From Gordonia lacunae (GTDB lineage: Bacteria > Actinomycetota > Actinomycetes > Mycobacteriales > Mycobacteriaceae): DNA of 64,000 nucleotides. Below, one piece after another: positions 1-9,284 of the stretch; within the stretch, counting starts at the first letter, position 1; each line of letters opens with the position of its first letter. The stretch lies in the NCBI RefSeq assembly GCF_002149015.1, contig NZ_NGFO01000005.1, forward strand, positions 181,152-245,151, in the 5' to 3' direction. A program made the translations under genes and the position numbers. The notes under the pieces were generated by a model. The model saw only the letters and a program-made list of their open reading frames with translations, was not told where the DNA came from and did not search any database.

Positions 1-2030
1 CGCGCCGCCTCGATGGACGTGACGTCGGCGTCGAGGTCGGCGATCGCTCCGATGACCTCGCCGAATTCCGAGTAGCAGAGGTGCGTGTGGATCTGCGTGT
101 CGTCGCGGACTCCGGACGTCGCGATGCGGAAGGCCCGCACGGCCCACGCCAGGTAGGCGGGTTTGTCCGCGTCGCGCGCCGGCAGCAACTCGCGCAAGGC
201 CGGTTCGTCGACCTGGATGATCCCGACGCCGGCCTTCTCGAGGTCGACCGTCTCGTCGCGGATGGCGAGTGCGATCTGGTCGGCAGACATCGACAGAGGC
301 TGGTCGTTCCGCACGAACGACCACGCCAGAATGGTCACCGGGCCGGTCAGCATCCCCTTGACCGGCTTGCTGGTCAGCGTCTGGGCGTAGGTGATCCAGT
401 CGACGGTCATCGGCTTCGGCCGACTCACATCGCCGAACAGGATCGGCGGCCGCACACACCGCGAGCCGTAGGACTGGACCCAACCGTTCGCCGTCGCGAA
501 GTAGCCCTCGAACTGCTCGGCGAAGTACTGCACCATGTCGTTGCGCTCGGGTTCCCCGTGTACGAGGACGTCGAGGCCGATCGACTCCTGCAGGGCCACG
601 ACATCCGCGATCTCGTTCTTCATCCGGTTCTCGTACTCGGCGCGATCGATCTCGCCCGAGCGGAGCGCGGCCCGCGCCAGCCGGATGGCCGAGGTCTGTG
701 GGTAGGAACCGACCGTGGTGGTCGGCAGCGGGGGCAGTCCCAGGCGTTCCTGCTGCTTGACGAGGCGTTGCTCGGCCGGCCCGCGCGTCACGTCGGCATC
801 GGTGACGGCGTCCAGCCGCGCGCGGACGTCGTCGTTGTGCAGGCGAGGATCCGTGGCACGGCTGGCCAACGCCGACGAACTCTCGGCGAACGCGGCAGCC
901 TGCGCTGCGCGACCCTCGCGCAATGCCGACGACAACACCGCGACCTCGCGGAACTTCTCGGCGGCGAAGGCGAGCCAGCCGCGAAGGTTGGGGTCGAGGT
1001 CGTCTTCGGCGTCCAGGGAGTAGGGCACGTGCAGGGTCGAGCACGACGTCGACACGGCGACGACACGAGCTGAACCGAGGACGGTGGCCAGTGTCGCGGC
1101 GGCCCGGTCCAGGTCGGTTCGCCACACGTTCCTGCCGTCCACGACGCCGGCGATCAGCAGCTTGTCCGCCAGACCCGGGGTGCCGGCCACGGTCTCGACC
1201 GAGCCCTCGACGAGATCCACCGCGACGCCCTCGATCGGGGTTCGCGCGAGATGCGTCAACCGATCACCAGGATCTCCGAAGTAGGTCGCCACCACGATGG
1301 CCGGACGCCGCTCCTCGGAGCCCAGGGCGTTGTACACCGATTCAGCCCGCAGACCCAGGTCGGCAGCGGCGTCGGTGACCAGGACGGGTTCGTCCAACTG
1401 GACCCACGCGACGCCGGCGTCGGCCAATCGCGTCAGGAGATCTCGGTACAGCGGCACCAGCTCGTCGAGGCGCTCCAGCGGCGCACCCGCACCGTCGACT
1501 GCCTTCGACAGCGCCAGGAAGGTCACCGGGCCGACGACGACGGGGCGGGCCGGAAGACCCAGCTCGCTGGCCTCGGCGACCTCCGCCAGCACCTTCTCCG
1601 GATTCAGCCGGAAGGTCGTCGACGGGCCGATCTCGGGGACCAGGTAGTGGTAGTTGGTGTCGAACCACTTGGTCATCTCGAGCGGAGTGACCTCGGCGGT
1701 CCCACGCGCCGCAGCGAAGTAGCGGTCGAGCGGATCGTCGATCTCGGCGAACCTCGGCGGTAGGGCGTCGAGGAGGACCGAGGTGTCGAGTACCTGGTCG
1801 TAGTACGAGAACGTGTTGACCGGGACGGAGTCGTGGCCGGCCTCGGCCAGCTGGGCCCACTGCTCGCGACGCAGGCGCCGCGCGATCGTCTCGAGCTCGG
1901 CGCGGTCGAGACGACCGGCCCAATGGCTTTCGACGGCCCTCTTCAGTTCGCGTCGCGGACCGATGCGCGCGGTGCCGAGGACAGTGGTCGTGAACGGTGC
2001 CGCGGAGTCGCGGCGGACGGTGTCGGACAT
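1..2030 (-). CDS. metE: Cobalamin-independent methionine synthase MetE, 3' end outside the window
   Basis: Transfers a methyl group from 5-methyltetrahydrofolate-polyglutamate to homocysteine, the last step of methionine synthesis without B12. About 676 residues are visible from an ATG at 2030, preceded by AGGAG about 13 bases upstream. The N-terminal barrel carries the family sequence [10 protein letters not shown]. The C-terminal catalytic barrel contains [10 protein letters not shown] and the zinc-ligand stretch HTHLCYSEF near the window edge. The usual length is about 755 residues, so the last roughly 80, including the final zinc Cys, lie before position 1. The gene follows a cobalamin riboswitch and should be switched off when B12 is available. 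The family call is firm. Confidence 0.95.
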   Translation of the reverse strand, partial: MSDTVRRDSAAPFTTTVLGTARIGPRRELKRAVESHWAGRLDRAELETIARRLRREQWAQLAEAGHDSVPVNTFSYYDQVLDTSVLLDALPPRFAEIDDPLDRYFAAARGTAEVTPLEMTKWFDTNYHYLVPEIGPSTTFRLNPEKVLAEVAEASELGLPARPVVVGPVTFLALSKAVDGAGAPLERLDELVPLYRDLLTRLADAGVAWVQLDEPVLVTDAAADLGLRAESVYNALGSEERRPAIVVATYFGDPGDRLTHLARTPIEGVAVDLVEGSVETVAGTPGLADKLLIAGVVDGRNVWRTDLDRAAATLATVLGSARVVAVSTSCSTLHVPYSLDAEDDLDPNLRGWLAFAAEKFREVAVLSSALREGRAAQAAAFAESSSALASRATDPRLHNDDVRARLDAVTDADVTRGPAEQRLVKQQERLGLPPLPTTTVGSYPQTSAIRLARAALRSGEIDRAEYENRMKNEIADVVALQESIGLDVLVHGEPERNDMVQYFAEQFEGYFATANGWVQSYGSRCVRPPILFGDVSRPKPMTVDWITYAQTLTSKPVKGMLTGPVTILAWSFVRNDQPLSMSADQIALAIRDETVDLEKAGVGIIQVDEPALRELLPARDADKPAYLAWAVRAFRIATSGVRDDTQIHTHLCYSEFGEVIGAIADLDADVTSIEAA

Positions 2031-2164
2031 GGAAGTCGACTTCTCCTACTGACGGCGGATGGTTCACCGCCCAGCAGGGGAGATCGACCGAGCCACGCCG
2101 CGGCAGCACACAACGCGCGGAGTTCGCCGGTACGACCTGCGCCCAATCCTCGAGGCGGCGAGCC

Positions 2165-2350
2165 ACCGGACGCGGCGCGTCCGGTACACCTGGCAGGTCT
2201 TCGGGCTCGCCGTCGCTCTCGATCGAGATTCCTACTGACCGTCGCTTCCCAAGCCGGAGCTCAGTGCTGTTGACGGTGGTCGTTACGGCATACCGCTGCG
2301 GGGACAGCTCCGGATTCGAACCGGATTCCCTCTTGTCGGCCGGCGCACCG
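2165..2350 (-). promoter_or_regulatory. Cobalamin (B12) riboswitch upstream of metE
   Basis: Read on the minus strand, the conserved core at 2330-2291 contains GGGAATCCGG followed by CTGTCCCCGCAGCGGTA, the typical cobalamin-aptamer core. The B12 box AGCCCGAAGACCTGCC follows at 2207-2192. Downstream, 2185-2165 forms a perfect 9-bp stem (ACCGGACGC/GCGTCCGGT, 3-nt loop) that may be the expression platform. Position and gene fit the known logic: B12 represses MetE because MetH can then work. The outer boundaries are estimated by eye. Confidence 0.88.
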
Positions 2351-2469
2351 CCGGCGACTCGACGCCGCGTCGAAGAAGAACGACCTTCGCCGCGACGAAC
2401 CACATGCGACGTCGACCCTAGCCCAGAACCGGCGGGACGAAGCGCACCGGTGTTTCGACGAGCCGGAGG

Positions 2470-2814
2470 TCAGCCGTCGATCTGATCGCGCCGAAACGAC
2501 ATCATCGCGCGGATCGCGGCGTCGGATGGTGGGGTGGCGGGTTGAAATCGTACGGTGCCCTTGTCCACGTCGACACCGTCGAGGAACGGCCGCGCGGCGT
2601 CGACCGCCTCCGGGCTGAACGGGTAGAGACCGATGTGCTTCTTGGTACGCATCACCGAGAGGAGCGGGCTCCCGCGATATGTCAGGGCCGGCATCCCGTA
2701 GCCCTTGCCCTGAGCGGTGTCGGGGACCGCGTCGCGAGCCACGGCGTAGATCCGGCCGATCGCCTCGCGATCGGCCGGGTCGAGACCGTCGAGATAGTCG
2801 TCGACAGTGCCCAT
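2470..2814 (-). CDS. DUF1801/YdhG-like small protein
   Basis: A 114-residue cytoplasmic protein starting MGTVDDYLDGL. It has the layout of the DUF1801 (YdhG/iron-chaperone-like) fold: an N-terminal helix with LDPADREAIGRIYAVAR, then a GYGMPALTYRG strand and loop, then the TKKHIGLYPFSPEAV segment. The biochemical role is not established. The ATG at 2814 is chosen because family homology begins there; longer in-frame starts up to 2976 would add low-complexity Arg/Pro-rich sequence. It is transcribed away from infA. Confidence 0.75.
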   Translation of the reverse strand: MGTVDDYLDGLDPADREAIGRIYAVARDAVPDTAQGKGYGMPALTYRGSPLLSVMRTKKHIGLYPFSPEAVDAARPFLDGVDVDKGTVRFQPATPPSDAAIRAMMSFRRDQIDG

Positions 2815-2850
2815 CCGGGGTGGCCTCTCGCCGTGGCGCCGAGCACGCAT

Positions 2851-2879
2851 TTGGCCTGGCCTGCTCGTTCGCGTAACAT
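2851..2879 (+). promoter_or_regulatory. Candidate housekeeping promoter for the infA-rpmJ block
   Basis: TTGGCC at 2851-2856 and TAACAT at 2874-2879 are separated by 17 bp, a good match to a primary-sigma promoter in actinobacteria. It lies about 185 nt upstream of infA and points into the ribosomal block. Predicted from sequence only. Confidence 0.5.
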
Positions 2880-3063
2880 GGATCGTCGGTGCGCATCGCG
2901 TGCCGGGCATCAGCGTGTCAGCACGTGGGTCCGGTCGGCGTACACCGGGTGCAGGTCCTCGCGGACCGGTGCCCACACCCTAACGGACAAACACTGATTC
3001 AACCCGGCCATTGCGCCGCGACATCGCCGAGATGTCGTGGTCGCGGCCAGGATCGCGGAGGAC

Positions 3064-3285
3064 ATGGCGAAGAAAGACGGGGCCATCGAGGTCGAGGGTC
3101 GAGTGATCGAACCCCTGCCCAATGCGATGTTTCGTATTGAGCTGGAGAACGGACACAAGGTTCTCGCCCACATCAGCGGCAAGATGCGGCAGCACTACAT
3201 CCGCATCCTGCCCGAGGACCGGGTCGTCGTGGAACTCTCGCCCTACGACCTGGCTCGTGGGCGAATCGTGTACCGCTACAAGTAG
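3064..3285 (+). CDS. infA: Translation initiation factor IF-1
   Basis: A 73-residue OB-fold protein that binds the 30S A site during initiation. The sequence runs from [14 protein letters not shown] to GRIVYRYK, the standard IF-1 length and ends. The ATG at 3064 is preceded by GGAGGA at 3057-3062. An in-frame GTG at 3037 would add nine atypical residues and is rejected. It heads the block infA-rpmJ-rpsM-rpsK-rpsD-rpoA-rplQ, the usual actinobacterial order. Confidence 0.97.
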   Translation: MAKKDGAIEVEGRVIEPLPNAMFRIELENGHKVLAHISGKMRQHYIRILPEDRVVVELSPYDLARGRIVYRYK

Positions 3286-3363
3286 GACTTTCCCGGCGTC
3301 GCCGGGGAGAGACTTCCCGGACATCCGCCGGGGACAGGCTTCTCGGACATCCGTCCGGGAGGA
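3286..3363 (+). repeat. Three tandem ~26-nt hairpin-forming repeats between infA and rpmJ
   Basis: Three degenerate units follow the infA stop codon: 3286-3310, 3311-3336 and 3337-3363. Each begins G(A/G)CTTC/TCCCGG-like sequence and contains complementary CCGG/CCGGG arms, for example CCCGGCGTCGCCGGGG in the first. They may act as an attenuating or RNA-stabilising structure. No T-tract follows, so a simple terminator is unlikely. Confidence 0.55.
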
Positions 3364-3428
3364 GACCGACACCCACGTGTACGGCCGTTTCGGCGTGCGC
3401 GCGGGCGAGCCGAGCAGGAGAGATTGAC

Positions 3429-3542
3429 GTGAAGGTTCAGCCGAGCGTCAAGCCGATCTGCGAGAAGTGCAAGGTGATCCGTCGTAACGGTCGGGTCATG
3501 GTGATCTGCGAGAACCTGCGTCACAAGCAGCGTCAGGGCTGA
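3429..3542 (+). CDS. rpmJ: 50S ribosomal protein L36
   Basis: A 37-residue zinc-ribbon protein starting at [23 protein letters not shown] and ending KQRQG. Ligands CEKC, a later Cys (VICEN) and His (RHK) are all present, so this is the zinc-binding (C+) form. AGGAGA lies just upstream at 3416-3421. It sits in its usual place after infA. Confidence 0.96.
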   Translation: MKVQPSVKPICEKCKVIRRNGRVMVICENLRHKQRQG

Positions 3543-3752
3543 TCACGCGCACCCTCCGGGTCGCTTGAGTCAGAACAACTGAAGACCGACAACTGAATAT
3601 CCAAGGACCTCCCAACACCAGCGGCGACAGACGCGTCACCGCCTACCTCCGGATCAGAGGCCGGAGCCCACGAGGCCGGACACACGGTTCGGCACCAGCT
3701 CGCGGGACGGACTGGGAGCAGACCTCTGAGAATCGAAAAGGAAATCCGCCAC

Positions 3753-4121
3753 ATGGCACGTGTTGCTGGTGTGGATCTCCCCCGCGAAAAGCGGCTGGAG
3801 ATCGCACTGACCTACATCTATGGAGTTGGGCGCACCACCTCCAAGGAGATCCTCGAGGGAACGGGCCTGAGCCCGGACCTCCGAGCCAAGGATCTCACCG
3901 ACGCAGACGTCTCGAAGCTGCGTGAGTACATCGAAGCCTCGGTGAAGGTCGAGGGTGACCTGCGTCGCGAGGTGCAGGCCGACATCCGTCGCAAGATCGA
4001 GATCGGCTGCTACCAGGGTCTGCGCCACCGTCGTGGCCTGCCTGTGCGCGGACAGCGCACCAAGACCAATGCCCGCACTCGCAAGGGCCCGAAGAAGACC
4101 ATCGCCGGGAAGAAGAAGTAA
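3753..4121 (+). CDS. rpsM: 30S ribosomal protein S13
   Basis: A 122-residue protein of the 30S head that contacts 16S rRNA and the P-site tRNA. It starts [14 protein letters not shown] and has the Gxx[12 protein letters not shown] signature near residue 95 and a basic tail [18 protein letters not shown] lies before the ATG. The preceding 210 nt (3543-3752) contains no gene and presumably holds its leader or promoter. Its TAA overlaps the rpsK start by one base. Confidence 0.98.
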   Translation: MARVAGVDLPREKRLEIALTYIYGVGRTTSKEILEGTGLSPDLRAKDLTDADVSKLREYIEASVKVEGDLRREVQADIRRKIEIGCYQGLRHRRGLPVRGQRTKTNARTRKGPKKTIAGKKK

Positions 4122-4528
4122 TGCCTCCGAAGTCACGTAGCGCAGGCCCCAAGAAGGGCACCCGCCGTCGCGATAAGAAGAACGTCCCGCACGGCCACGC
4201 GCACATCAAGTCGACGTTCAACAACACCATCGTGTCGATCAGCGACCCCAGCGGCAACATCATCAGCTGGGCATCGTCGGGCCACGTCGGTTTCAAGGGC
4301 TCGCGCAAGAGCACCCCGTTCGCGGCTCAGCTCGCGGCCGAGAACGCTGCGCGCAAGGCCCAGGAACACGGCGTCAAGAAGGTCGACGTGTTCGTCAAGG
4401 GACCGGGTTCGGGTCGTGAGACCGCCATCCGCTCCCTGCAGGCAGCCGGCCTCGAGGTCGGCACCATTTCCGATGTCACCCCGCAGCCGCACAACGGTTG
4501 CCGTCCGCCCAAGCGGCGTCGGGTCTAG
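4121..4528 (+). CDS. rpsK: 30S ribosomal protein S11
   Basis: A 135-residue platform protein of the 30S subunit. It contains [15 protein letters not shown], the GPGSGRE motif and the C-terminal [16 protein letters not shown] signature. Its ATG overlaps the last base of the rpsM stop, giving translational coupling. Confidence 0.98.
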   Translation: MPPKSRSAGPKKGTRRRDKKNVPHGHAHIKSTFNNTIVSISDPSGNIISWASSGHVGFKGSRKSTPFAAQLAAENAARKAQEHGVKKVDVFVKGPGSGRETAIRSLQAAGLEVGTISDVTPQPHNGCRPPKRRRV

Positions 4529-4552
4529 CGGGAAAGGGAGGAACAGAGAAAC

Positions 4553-5158
4553 ATGGCTCGTTATACCGGCCCCGCAACCAAGAAGTCTCGTCGCCTTCGC
4601 GTCGACCTGATCGGTGGAGACGCTGCATTCGAGCGTCGCCCCTACCCGCCCGGCCAGCACGGCCGCTCGCGGATCAAGGAGAGCGAATACCTGCTCCAGC
4701 TGCAGGAGAAGCAGAAGGCGCGCTTCACCTACGGAGTGATGGAGAAGCAGTTCCGTCGCTACTTCGAAGAGGCGAATCGTCGCAACGGCAAGACCGGTGA
4801 CGAACTGCTGAAGCTGCTCGAGACCCGTCTCGACAACGTCGTGTACCGCTCGGGCATCGCCCGGACCCGTCGCCAGGCCCGCCAGCTGGTCAGCCACGGC
4901 CACTTCACCGTCAACGGTGTGAAGGTCGACGTGCCCAGCTACCGCGTCAGCCAGTACGACATCATCGACGTCCGTCCGAAGTCGCTGCAGACCGTCCCGT
5001 TCCAGATCGCCAAGGAGCTCGTCGGCGATCGTCCGGTCCCGGGTTGGCTCCAGGTCGTGCCCTCGACCCTGCGCATCCTCGTGCACAGCGTGCCCGAGCG
5101 TGCCCAGATCGATGTCCCGCTGACCGAGCAGCTCATCGTCGAGTTCTACTCGAAGTAA
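4553..5158 (+). CDS. rpsD: 30S ribosomal protein S4
   Basis: A 201-residue primary 16S rRNA-binding protein. It begins MARYTGPATKKSRRL and contains the S4 domain (LDNVVYRSGIARTRRQARQLV, in shorter form TRRQARQLVSHGHFTVNG) at about residues 90-155. The N-terminal zinc-Cys cluster of some S4 proteins is absent, as in other actinobacteria. GGGAAAGGGAGG precedes the start. A known autoregulator in E. coli; no such site was recognised here. Confidence 0.98.
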   Translation: MARYTGPATKKSRRLRVDLIGGDAAFERRPYPPGQHGRSRIKESEYLLQLQEKQKARFTYGVMEKQFRRYFEEANRRNGKTGDELLKLLETRLDNVVYRSGIARTRRQARQLVSHGHFTVNGVKVDVPSYRVSQYDIIDVRPKSLQTVPFQIAKELVGDRPVPGWLQVVPSTLRILVHSVPERAQIDVPLTEQLIVEFYSK

Positions 5159-5240
5159 GACACACCGCCCGACAGCAACAGCTGTTCGGTTCACCCTCGA
5201 GGCCGTCATATAGCGGTCGGCCAAAGGAGATATCCAAGAA

Positions 5241-6293
5241 ATGCTCATCTCACAGCGACCCACCCTCACCGAGGAAGTCATCGCCGAGGATCGTTCGAAG
5301 TTCGTCATCGAGCCCCTCGAGCCGGGCTTCGGTTACACCCTCGGCAACTCGCTGCGCCGTACCCTGCTCAGCTCGATCCCGGGTGCTGCCATCACCAGCA
5401 TCCGCATCGACGGTGTTCTCCACGAGTTCACCACCGTGGCCGGGGTCAAGGAAGACGTCACCGACATCATCCTGAACCTCAAGGGCCTCGTGGTCAGCTC
5501 GGACGAGGACGAGCCGGTCACCATGTACGTGCGCAAGCAGGGTCCGGGCACCGTCACCGGTGCCGACATCGTGCCCCCGGCCGGTGTCACCGTGCACAAC
5601 CCCGATCTGCACATCGCCACCCTGAACGACAAGGGCAAGCTCGAGATCGAGCTGGTCGTCGAGCGGGGCCGCGGCTACGTCCCGGCCGTGCAGAACAAGG
5701 CGTCGGGTGCCGAGATCGGCCGCATCCCGGTCGACTCGATCTACTCGCCGGTGCTCAAGGTGACCTACAAGGTCGAGGCCACCCGTGTCGAGCAGCGCAC
5801 CGACTTCGATCGTCTGGTGCTCGATGTGGAGACCAAGAACTCGATCAGTGCGCGTGACGCGCTGGCGTCGGCGGGCAAGACCCTGGTGGAGTTGTTCGGG
5901 CTCGCCCGGGAGCTCAACGTCGAGGCCGAGGGCATCGAGATCGGGCCGTCGCCGGCCGAGGCCGACCACATCGCGTCGTTCAGCCTGCCGATCGAGGATC
6001 TCGAGCTGACCGTCCGGTCCTACAACTGCCTCAAGCGCGAGGGTGTGCACACCGTCGGCGAGCTGGTTGCCCGGACCGAGTCGGATCTGCTCGACATCCG
6101 CAACTTCGGCCAGAAGTCGATCGACGAGGTCAAGGTCAAGCTGCACGCGCTCGGTCTGTCCCTCAAGGACAGCCCGGCCAGCTTCGATCCGTCGCAGGTC
6201 GCGGGTTACGACCCGGCCACCGGCACGTGGTCGGAAGACGCGTCCTTCGACGCCGATTCCGGTGAGGATTTCGCGGAGACCGAGCAGCTGTAG
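5241..6293 (+). CDS. rpoA: DNA-directed RNA polymerase alpha subunit
   Basis: A 350-residue core polymerase subunit. The N-terminal dimerisation domain (about 1-230) includes [20 protein letters not shown]. An acidic linker leads to the C-terminal domain (about 255-320) with [14 protein letters not shown] and [13 protein letters not shown], the helix-hairpin-helix that contacts UP-element DNA and activators. The C-terminus is acidic ([18 protein letters not shown]). AAAGGAGA lies upstream of the ATG. Confidence 0.98.
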   Translation: MLISQRPTLTEEVIAEDRSKFVIEPLEPGFGYTLGNSLRRTLLSSIPGAAITSIRIDGVLHEFTTVAGVKEDVTDIILNLKGLVVSSDEDEPVTMYVRKQGPGTVTGADIVPPAGVTVHNPDLHIATLNDKGKLEIELVVERGRGYVPAVQNKASGAEIGRIPVDSIYSPVLKVTYKVEATRVEQRTDFDRLVLDVETKNSISARDALASAGKTLVELFGLARELNVEAEGIEIGPSPAEADHIASFSLPIEDLELTVRSYNCLKREGVHTVGELVARTESDLLDIRNFGQKSIDEVKVKLHALGLSLKDSPASFDPSQVAGYDPATGTWSEDASFDADSGEDFAETEQL

Positions 6294-6377
6294 TCGCTCT
6301 ACAGCGGCGGTAGCTGTCGTTCGCACACACCCCTGACTTCCGCATCGAGTGATGCGGGGTCCTCCTAGGAGAAGACA

Positions 6378-7004
6378 ATGCCCAAGCCCACCAAGGGACG
6401 CCGCCTCGGCGGGTCGGCCAGCCACCAGAAGGCGATGCTGGCGAATCTCGCCACCTCGCTCTTCGAGCACGGCCGCATCACCACCACGGAAGCCAAGGCC
6501 AAGCGCCTGCGTCCGTACGCGGAGAAGATCATCACCCACGCCAAGGCCGGCAAGCTGGCCAACCGCCGTGAGGTGCTGAAGGACATCCGCGACAAGGACG
6601 TCGTGCACACGCTGTTCGACGAGATCGGCCCGTTCTTCGCCGATCGTCCGGGTGGCTACACCCGCATCATCAAGACGCTGCCGCGCAAGGGCGACAACGC
6701 CCCCATGGCCGTGATCGAGTTGGTGCGCGAGTCCACCGCGTCGAGCGAGGCCAGCCGCGCGACCCGCGTCGCCGCCTCCAAGAAGGCCGCCGAGGACAAG
6801 CTCGACGCCACCGAAGAGGTTGTCGCCGACACCGATCCGGCTGATGGCGCGGACAACGTGGTGGAGGCCGTCGAGGCCGACGCCACCGATGCCGAGGTCG
6901 CCAACGCCGAGGCCGTGGCCGAGGCCGTCGACGACGAGTCCAGCGCGGCGACCGCTCCCGATGCCGAGGCAGCCGGAGCAGACGTCGACGGCGACAAGAA
7001 GTAG
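6378..7004 (+). CDS. rplQ: 50S ribosomal protein L17 with acidic C-terminal extension
   Basis: A 208-residue protein of the large subunit near the exit tunnel. The conserved core ([20 protein letters not shown] to about residue 118) is followed by about 90 residues rich in Ala, Glu and Asp ending DVDGDKK. Extended L17 is usual in mycobacteria and relatives, where bacterial L17 elsewhere is about 120 residues. CTAGGAGAAG precedes the ATG. The truA frame probably begins inside its 3' end. Confidence 0.97.
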   Translation: MPKPTKGRRLGGSASHQKAMLANLATSLFEHGRITTTEAKAKRLRPYAEKIITHAKAGKLANRREVLKDIRDKDVVHTLFDEIGPFFADRPGGYTRIIKTLPRKGDNAPMAVIELVRESTASSEASRATRVAASKKAAEDKLDATEEVVADTDPADGADNVVEAVEADATDAEVANAEAVAEAVDDESSAATAPDAEAAGADVDGDKK

Positions 7005-7899
7005 TCGACTGAGTCGAGAATCGCAGACCGAACCCGTCGGCCCGGATCCCGGTGCCGGCGGGTTCTGTCGTCTGCGCTTCGACATCTCCTACGACGGAAC
7101 CGACTTCGCCGGGTGGGCACGGCAGATCGGTCAACGCAGCGTCTGCGAGGAGTTGGAGAGCCGGTTGTCGACGGTGCTGCGGGTTCCGGTGCGACTGACC
7201 GTGGCTGGTCGGACCGACGCCGGTGTTCATGCGACGGGGCAGGTCGCACATGCCGACGTCCCGCGGACCGCGCTGGAGACCAGATCGATCGGCGGCGATC
7301 CGGCAACGCTCGTCGGACGACTGGCGAAGATGTGTCCCGACGATGTCCGGGTGACGGCGGTGCGTGTCGTCCCGGCGGATTTCGATGCCCGGTTCTCGGC
7401 GCTGCGCCGGCATTACCGGTACCGGTTGACCGACGCGCGCTGGGGTGCCGAGCCGGTGGTCGCGCGGACAACCGCCACGTGGCGCCGACCGCTCGACGTC
7501 GACGTGTTGAATGCTGCCTCGTCGGAGTTGCTGGGACTCAACGATTTCGCGGCGTTCTGTCGTCGGCGCGAAGGCGCGACGACCATCCGGGACCTTCAGC
7601 GATTCACCTGGACTCGGGATGCCGACGGTGTCCTGCTCGGCGAGGTGAGCGCAGACGCGTTCTGCTGGTCGATGGTGCGTTCGCTGGTCGGCGCGGTGGC
7701 GAGTGTCGGTGACGGCAGACGCGATATCGATTGGTGCCGTGGGCTTCTCGACGAGCGGGAACGCAGCAGTCAGGTACCCGTCGCCGAAGCCCGCGGGCTG
7801 TGCCTGGTCGGCGTCGACTATCCCGCCGACGACGAACTCGCCGCCCGTAACACCGTGACCCGCGACGTGCGTGGGTCGATCGGCTGCTGCGGAGGCTGA
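6961..7899 (+). CDS. truA: tRNA pseudouridine synthase A (start uncertain)
   Basis: Converts U38-40 of tRNA anticodon stems to pseudouridine. Clear signatures: [20 protein letters not shown], the catalytic [12 protein letters not shown] with its Asp, and RHYRYRL. Homology begins only at about 7069. In that frame there is no ATG, GTG or TTG between the rplQ stop (7004) and the homologous part. The nearest ATG is 6961, overlapping rplQ by 44 nt and with a poor ribosome-binding site; a CTG at 7009 is the alternative. With 6961 the protein has 312 residues. Confidence 0.9.
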   Translation: MPRQPEQTSTATRSSRLSRESQTEPVGPDPGAGGFCRLRFDISYDGTDFAGWARQIGQRSVCEELESRLSTVLRVPVRLTVAGRTDAGVHATGQVAHADVPRTALETRSIGGDPATLVGRLAKMCPDDVRVTAVRVVPADFDARFSALRRHYRYRLTDARWGAEPVVARTTATWRRPLDVDVLNAASSELLGLNDFAAFCRRREGATTIRDLQRFTWTRDADGVLLGEVSADAFCWSMVRSLVGAVASVGDGRRDIDWCRGLLDERERSSQVPVAEARGLCLVGVDYPADDELAARNTVTRDVRGSIGCCGG

Positions 7900-7906
7900 C
7901 GCGACG

Positions 7907-7989
7907 ACGCCCCTGACATCGGCCCTCCAGGAGCCGGCCGGCGACGATACGTCGGCGGTGGCTCTCTGGTGGGCGGCTCTCAGGGGCGT
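7907..7989 (+). terminator. Long inverted repeat between convergent truA and the TM2 gene
   Basis: ACGCCCCTGA at 7907-7916 pairs with TCAGGGGCGT at 7980-7989. Inside lies a second dyad, GAGCC...GGCTC around CGACGATACGTCG. The structure sits exactly between convergent genes, so it can serve both strands. No T-run is present. Confidence 0.6.
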
Positions 7990-8006
7990 TGTGGCGACTG
8001 TGGCGG

Positions 8007-8630
8007 TTAGTTGCCGAGCTTGAGACCGTTCTTGTCGCGCACGTTGCCGGTCAGCATCATGATGCCGTCGATCAGAGCCCACACGGCCACACCGAAGACG
8101 ATGAAGATCCCGACGATGAAAATCGCGGTGATGTACCCGAGGACGGTCAGACCGAGCTGGATGGCGCCCGTGGTGTTGTCGCCGATGTAGAAGCGGCCGA
8201 CGCCCAGGCTGCCGAGGAAGATCTGCAGCAGGCCGGCGACGAGCTTGGACTTGTCGGAGAGCGGTTCACCGGTGGCCGGGTCCCGTCCGTACGGCGCGGT
8301 GGGGTCGGGCGCGCCACCATAGCCGTACCCCGGTGCCGCGGGATATCCGCCTTGCGGTGCCCCGTACTGCTGGGGTGTGCCGTACTGCTGCGGCGCCCCG
8401 TACTGCTGCGGTGCGCCGTACTGCTGGTTCCCGTACTGCTGGCCCCCGTACTGTTGTCCGCCGTACTGGGGAGTGTCGAAGCCGGGTTGGGACGTGCCCG
8501 CCGCGCCGTGGTCCGGACCCGTCGGCTGTTGGGTGGAGTCGGTGCCGTAGGACGGCGCCGGGTCGGCAGACGGTGGCTGCTTCACGAACGGGTCGTCGGG
8601 CTTGTCGCCGGAATTCTCTGGTGTGGTCAT
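8007..8630 (-). CDS. TM2-domain membrane protein with Gln/Tyr/Gly repeat region
   Basis: A 207-residue protein. Residues 1-130 are Pro/Gln/Gly/Tyr-rich, with about seven copies of a QQYG-type unit (residues about 55-90). The C-terminal 70 residues form a TM2 domain: KLVAGLLQIFLGSLGVGRFYIG, then two membrane segments and a turn ending IDGIMMLTG. TM2 proteins are small two-helix membrane proteins whose function in bacteria is unknown. ATG at 8630 with GAGGAT upstream. The DNA encoding the repeats (about 8360-8470) is itself repetitive. Confidence 0.85.
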   Translation of the reverse strand: MTTPENSGDKPDDPFVKQPPSADPAPSYGTDSTQQPTGPDHGAAGTSQPGFDTPQYGGQQYGGQQYGNQQYGAPQQYGAPQQYGTPQQYGAPQGGYPAAPGYGYGGAPDPTAPYGRDPATGEPLSDKSKLVAGLLQIFLGSLGVGRFYIGDNTTGAIQLGLTVLGYITAIFIVGIFIVFGVAVWALIDGIMMLTGNVRDKNGLKLGN

Positions 8631-8707
8631 CGGGTGGATCCTCCTCGTGGCTTGGGTGGAAACGGTGTGTTCGGGTCGACAGTGGGAGTGACGTCGGACG
8701 ACTCGAC

Positions 8708-9250
8708 TCAGACGGCGGCGGCCAGTTGGCGTGCGTAGTACACGCGACCGGAGACGTCGCTCATCGCCCAGGGTGACGTGGCCGGGATGTTGGTGACGTG
8801 CATGACGCCGCCCGCGCCCCGGACGCGTACCTGGATGTAGCCCGTCGTGCGCCGTTCTTTCATCAGCAAGAACAGCAGACTCAGGAAGCAGACCAGAAAG
8901 AACCCGACCAGCGCCAGCACCAGGCCCGTCTGCGACATCTGTTCGGAGGACACGGACATGTCGGTGACCTCCCACTGCGAACCCGCGAGCGGGAATGTGC
9001 CCGACGGCGTGATCACATAGTGCTGCGTGCACGTGATGTCGCCGATGACCACGAGCGGCGGTTCGGGCAGGGCTGCGGCACCCGCGTCGACGTAGGGGTT
9101 GCCGTACACGGGAGCCGGGCCGGTGCTCGGGAATCGGGCCGGATCGGAGTAGTCGGCGGGGGCCGGCACGAATCCGGGGCTGGAGTCGTACGCGTTCGGC
9201 TGATGGGGCAACGGACGTGTGCCGTGATCGCCACTACCCGGGTAGGTCAT
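8708..9250 (-). CDS. Hypothetical single-span membrane protein
   Basis: A 180-residue protein I do not recognise. It begins MTYPGSGDHGTRPLPHQPNA with a Pro-rich N-terminus. A hydrophobic segment, LVLALVGFFLVCFLSLLFLL, lies at about residues 112-131, followed by KERRTTGYIQVRVRGAGG. The last part resembles a small folded domain. It lies head-to-tail with the TM2 gene (77 nt apart) and downstream of the hydrolase (34 nt), so the three minus-strand genes may form an operon. Confidence 0.75.
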   Translation of the reverse strand: MTYPGSGDHGTRPLPHQPNAYDSSPGFVPAPADYSDPARFPSTGPAPVYGNPYVDAGAAALPEPPLVVIGDITCTQHYVITPSGTFPLAGSQWEVTDMSVSSEQMSQTGLVLALVGFFLVCFLSLLFLLMKERRTTGYIQVRVRGAGGVMHVTNIPATSPWAMSDVSGRVYYARQLAAAV

Positions 9251-9284
9251 CCAGCAATGGTGGCATACGCGTGTGTGTTTCGGG

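Noticed and set aside
2302..2320. A GGTTCGAATCC stretch resembling a tRNA T-loop
   Set aside because: It is part of the cobalamin aptamer core; no acceptor or anticodon stems surround it.
5250..7085. A 611-codon minus-strand frame opposite rpoA and rplQ
   Set aside because: Shadow of essential genes caused by codon bias.
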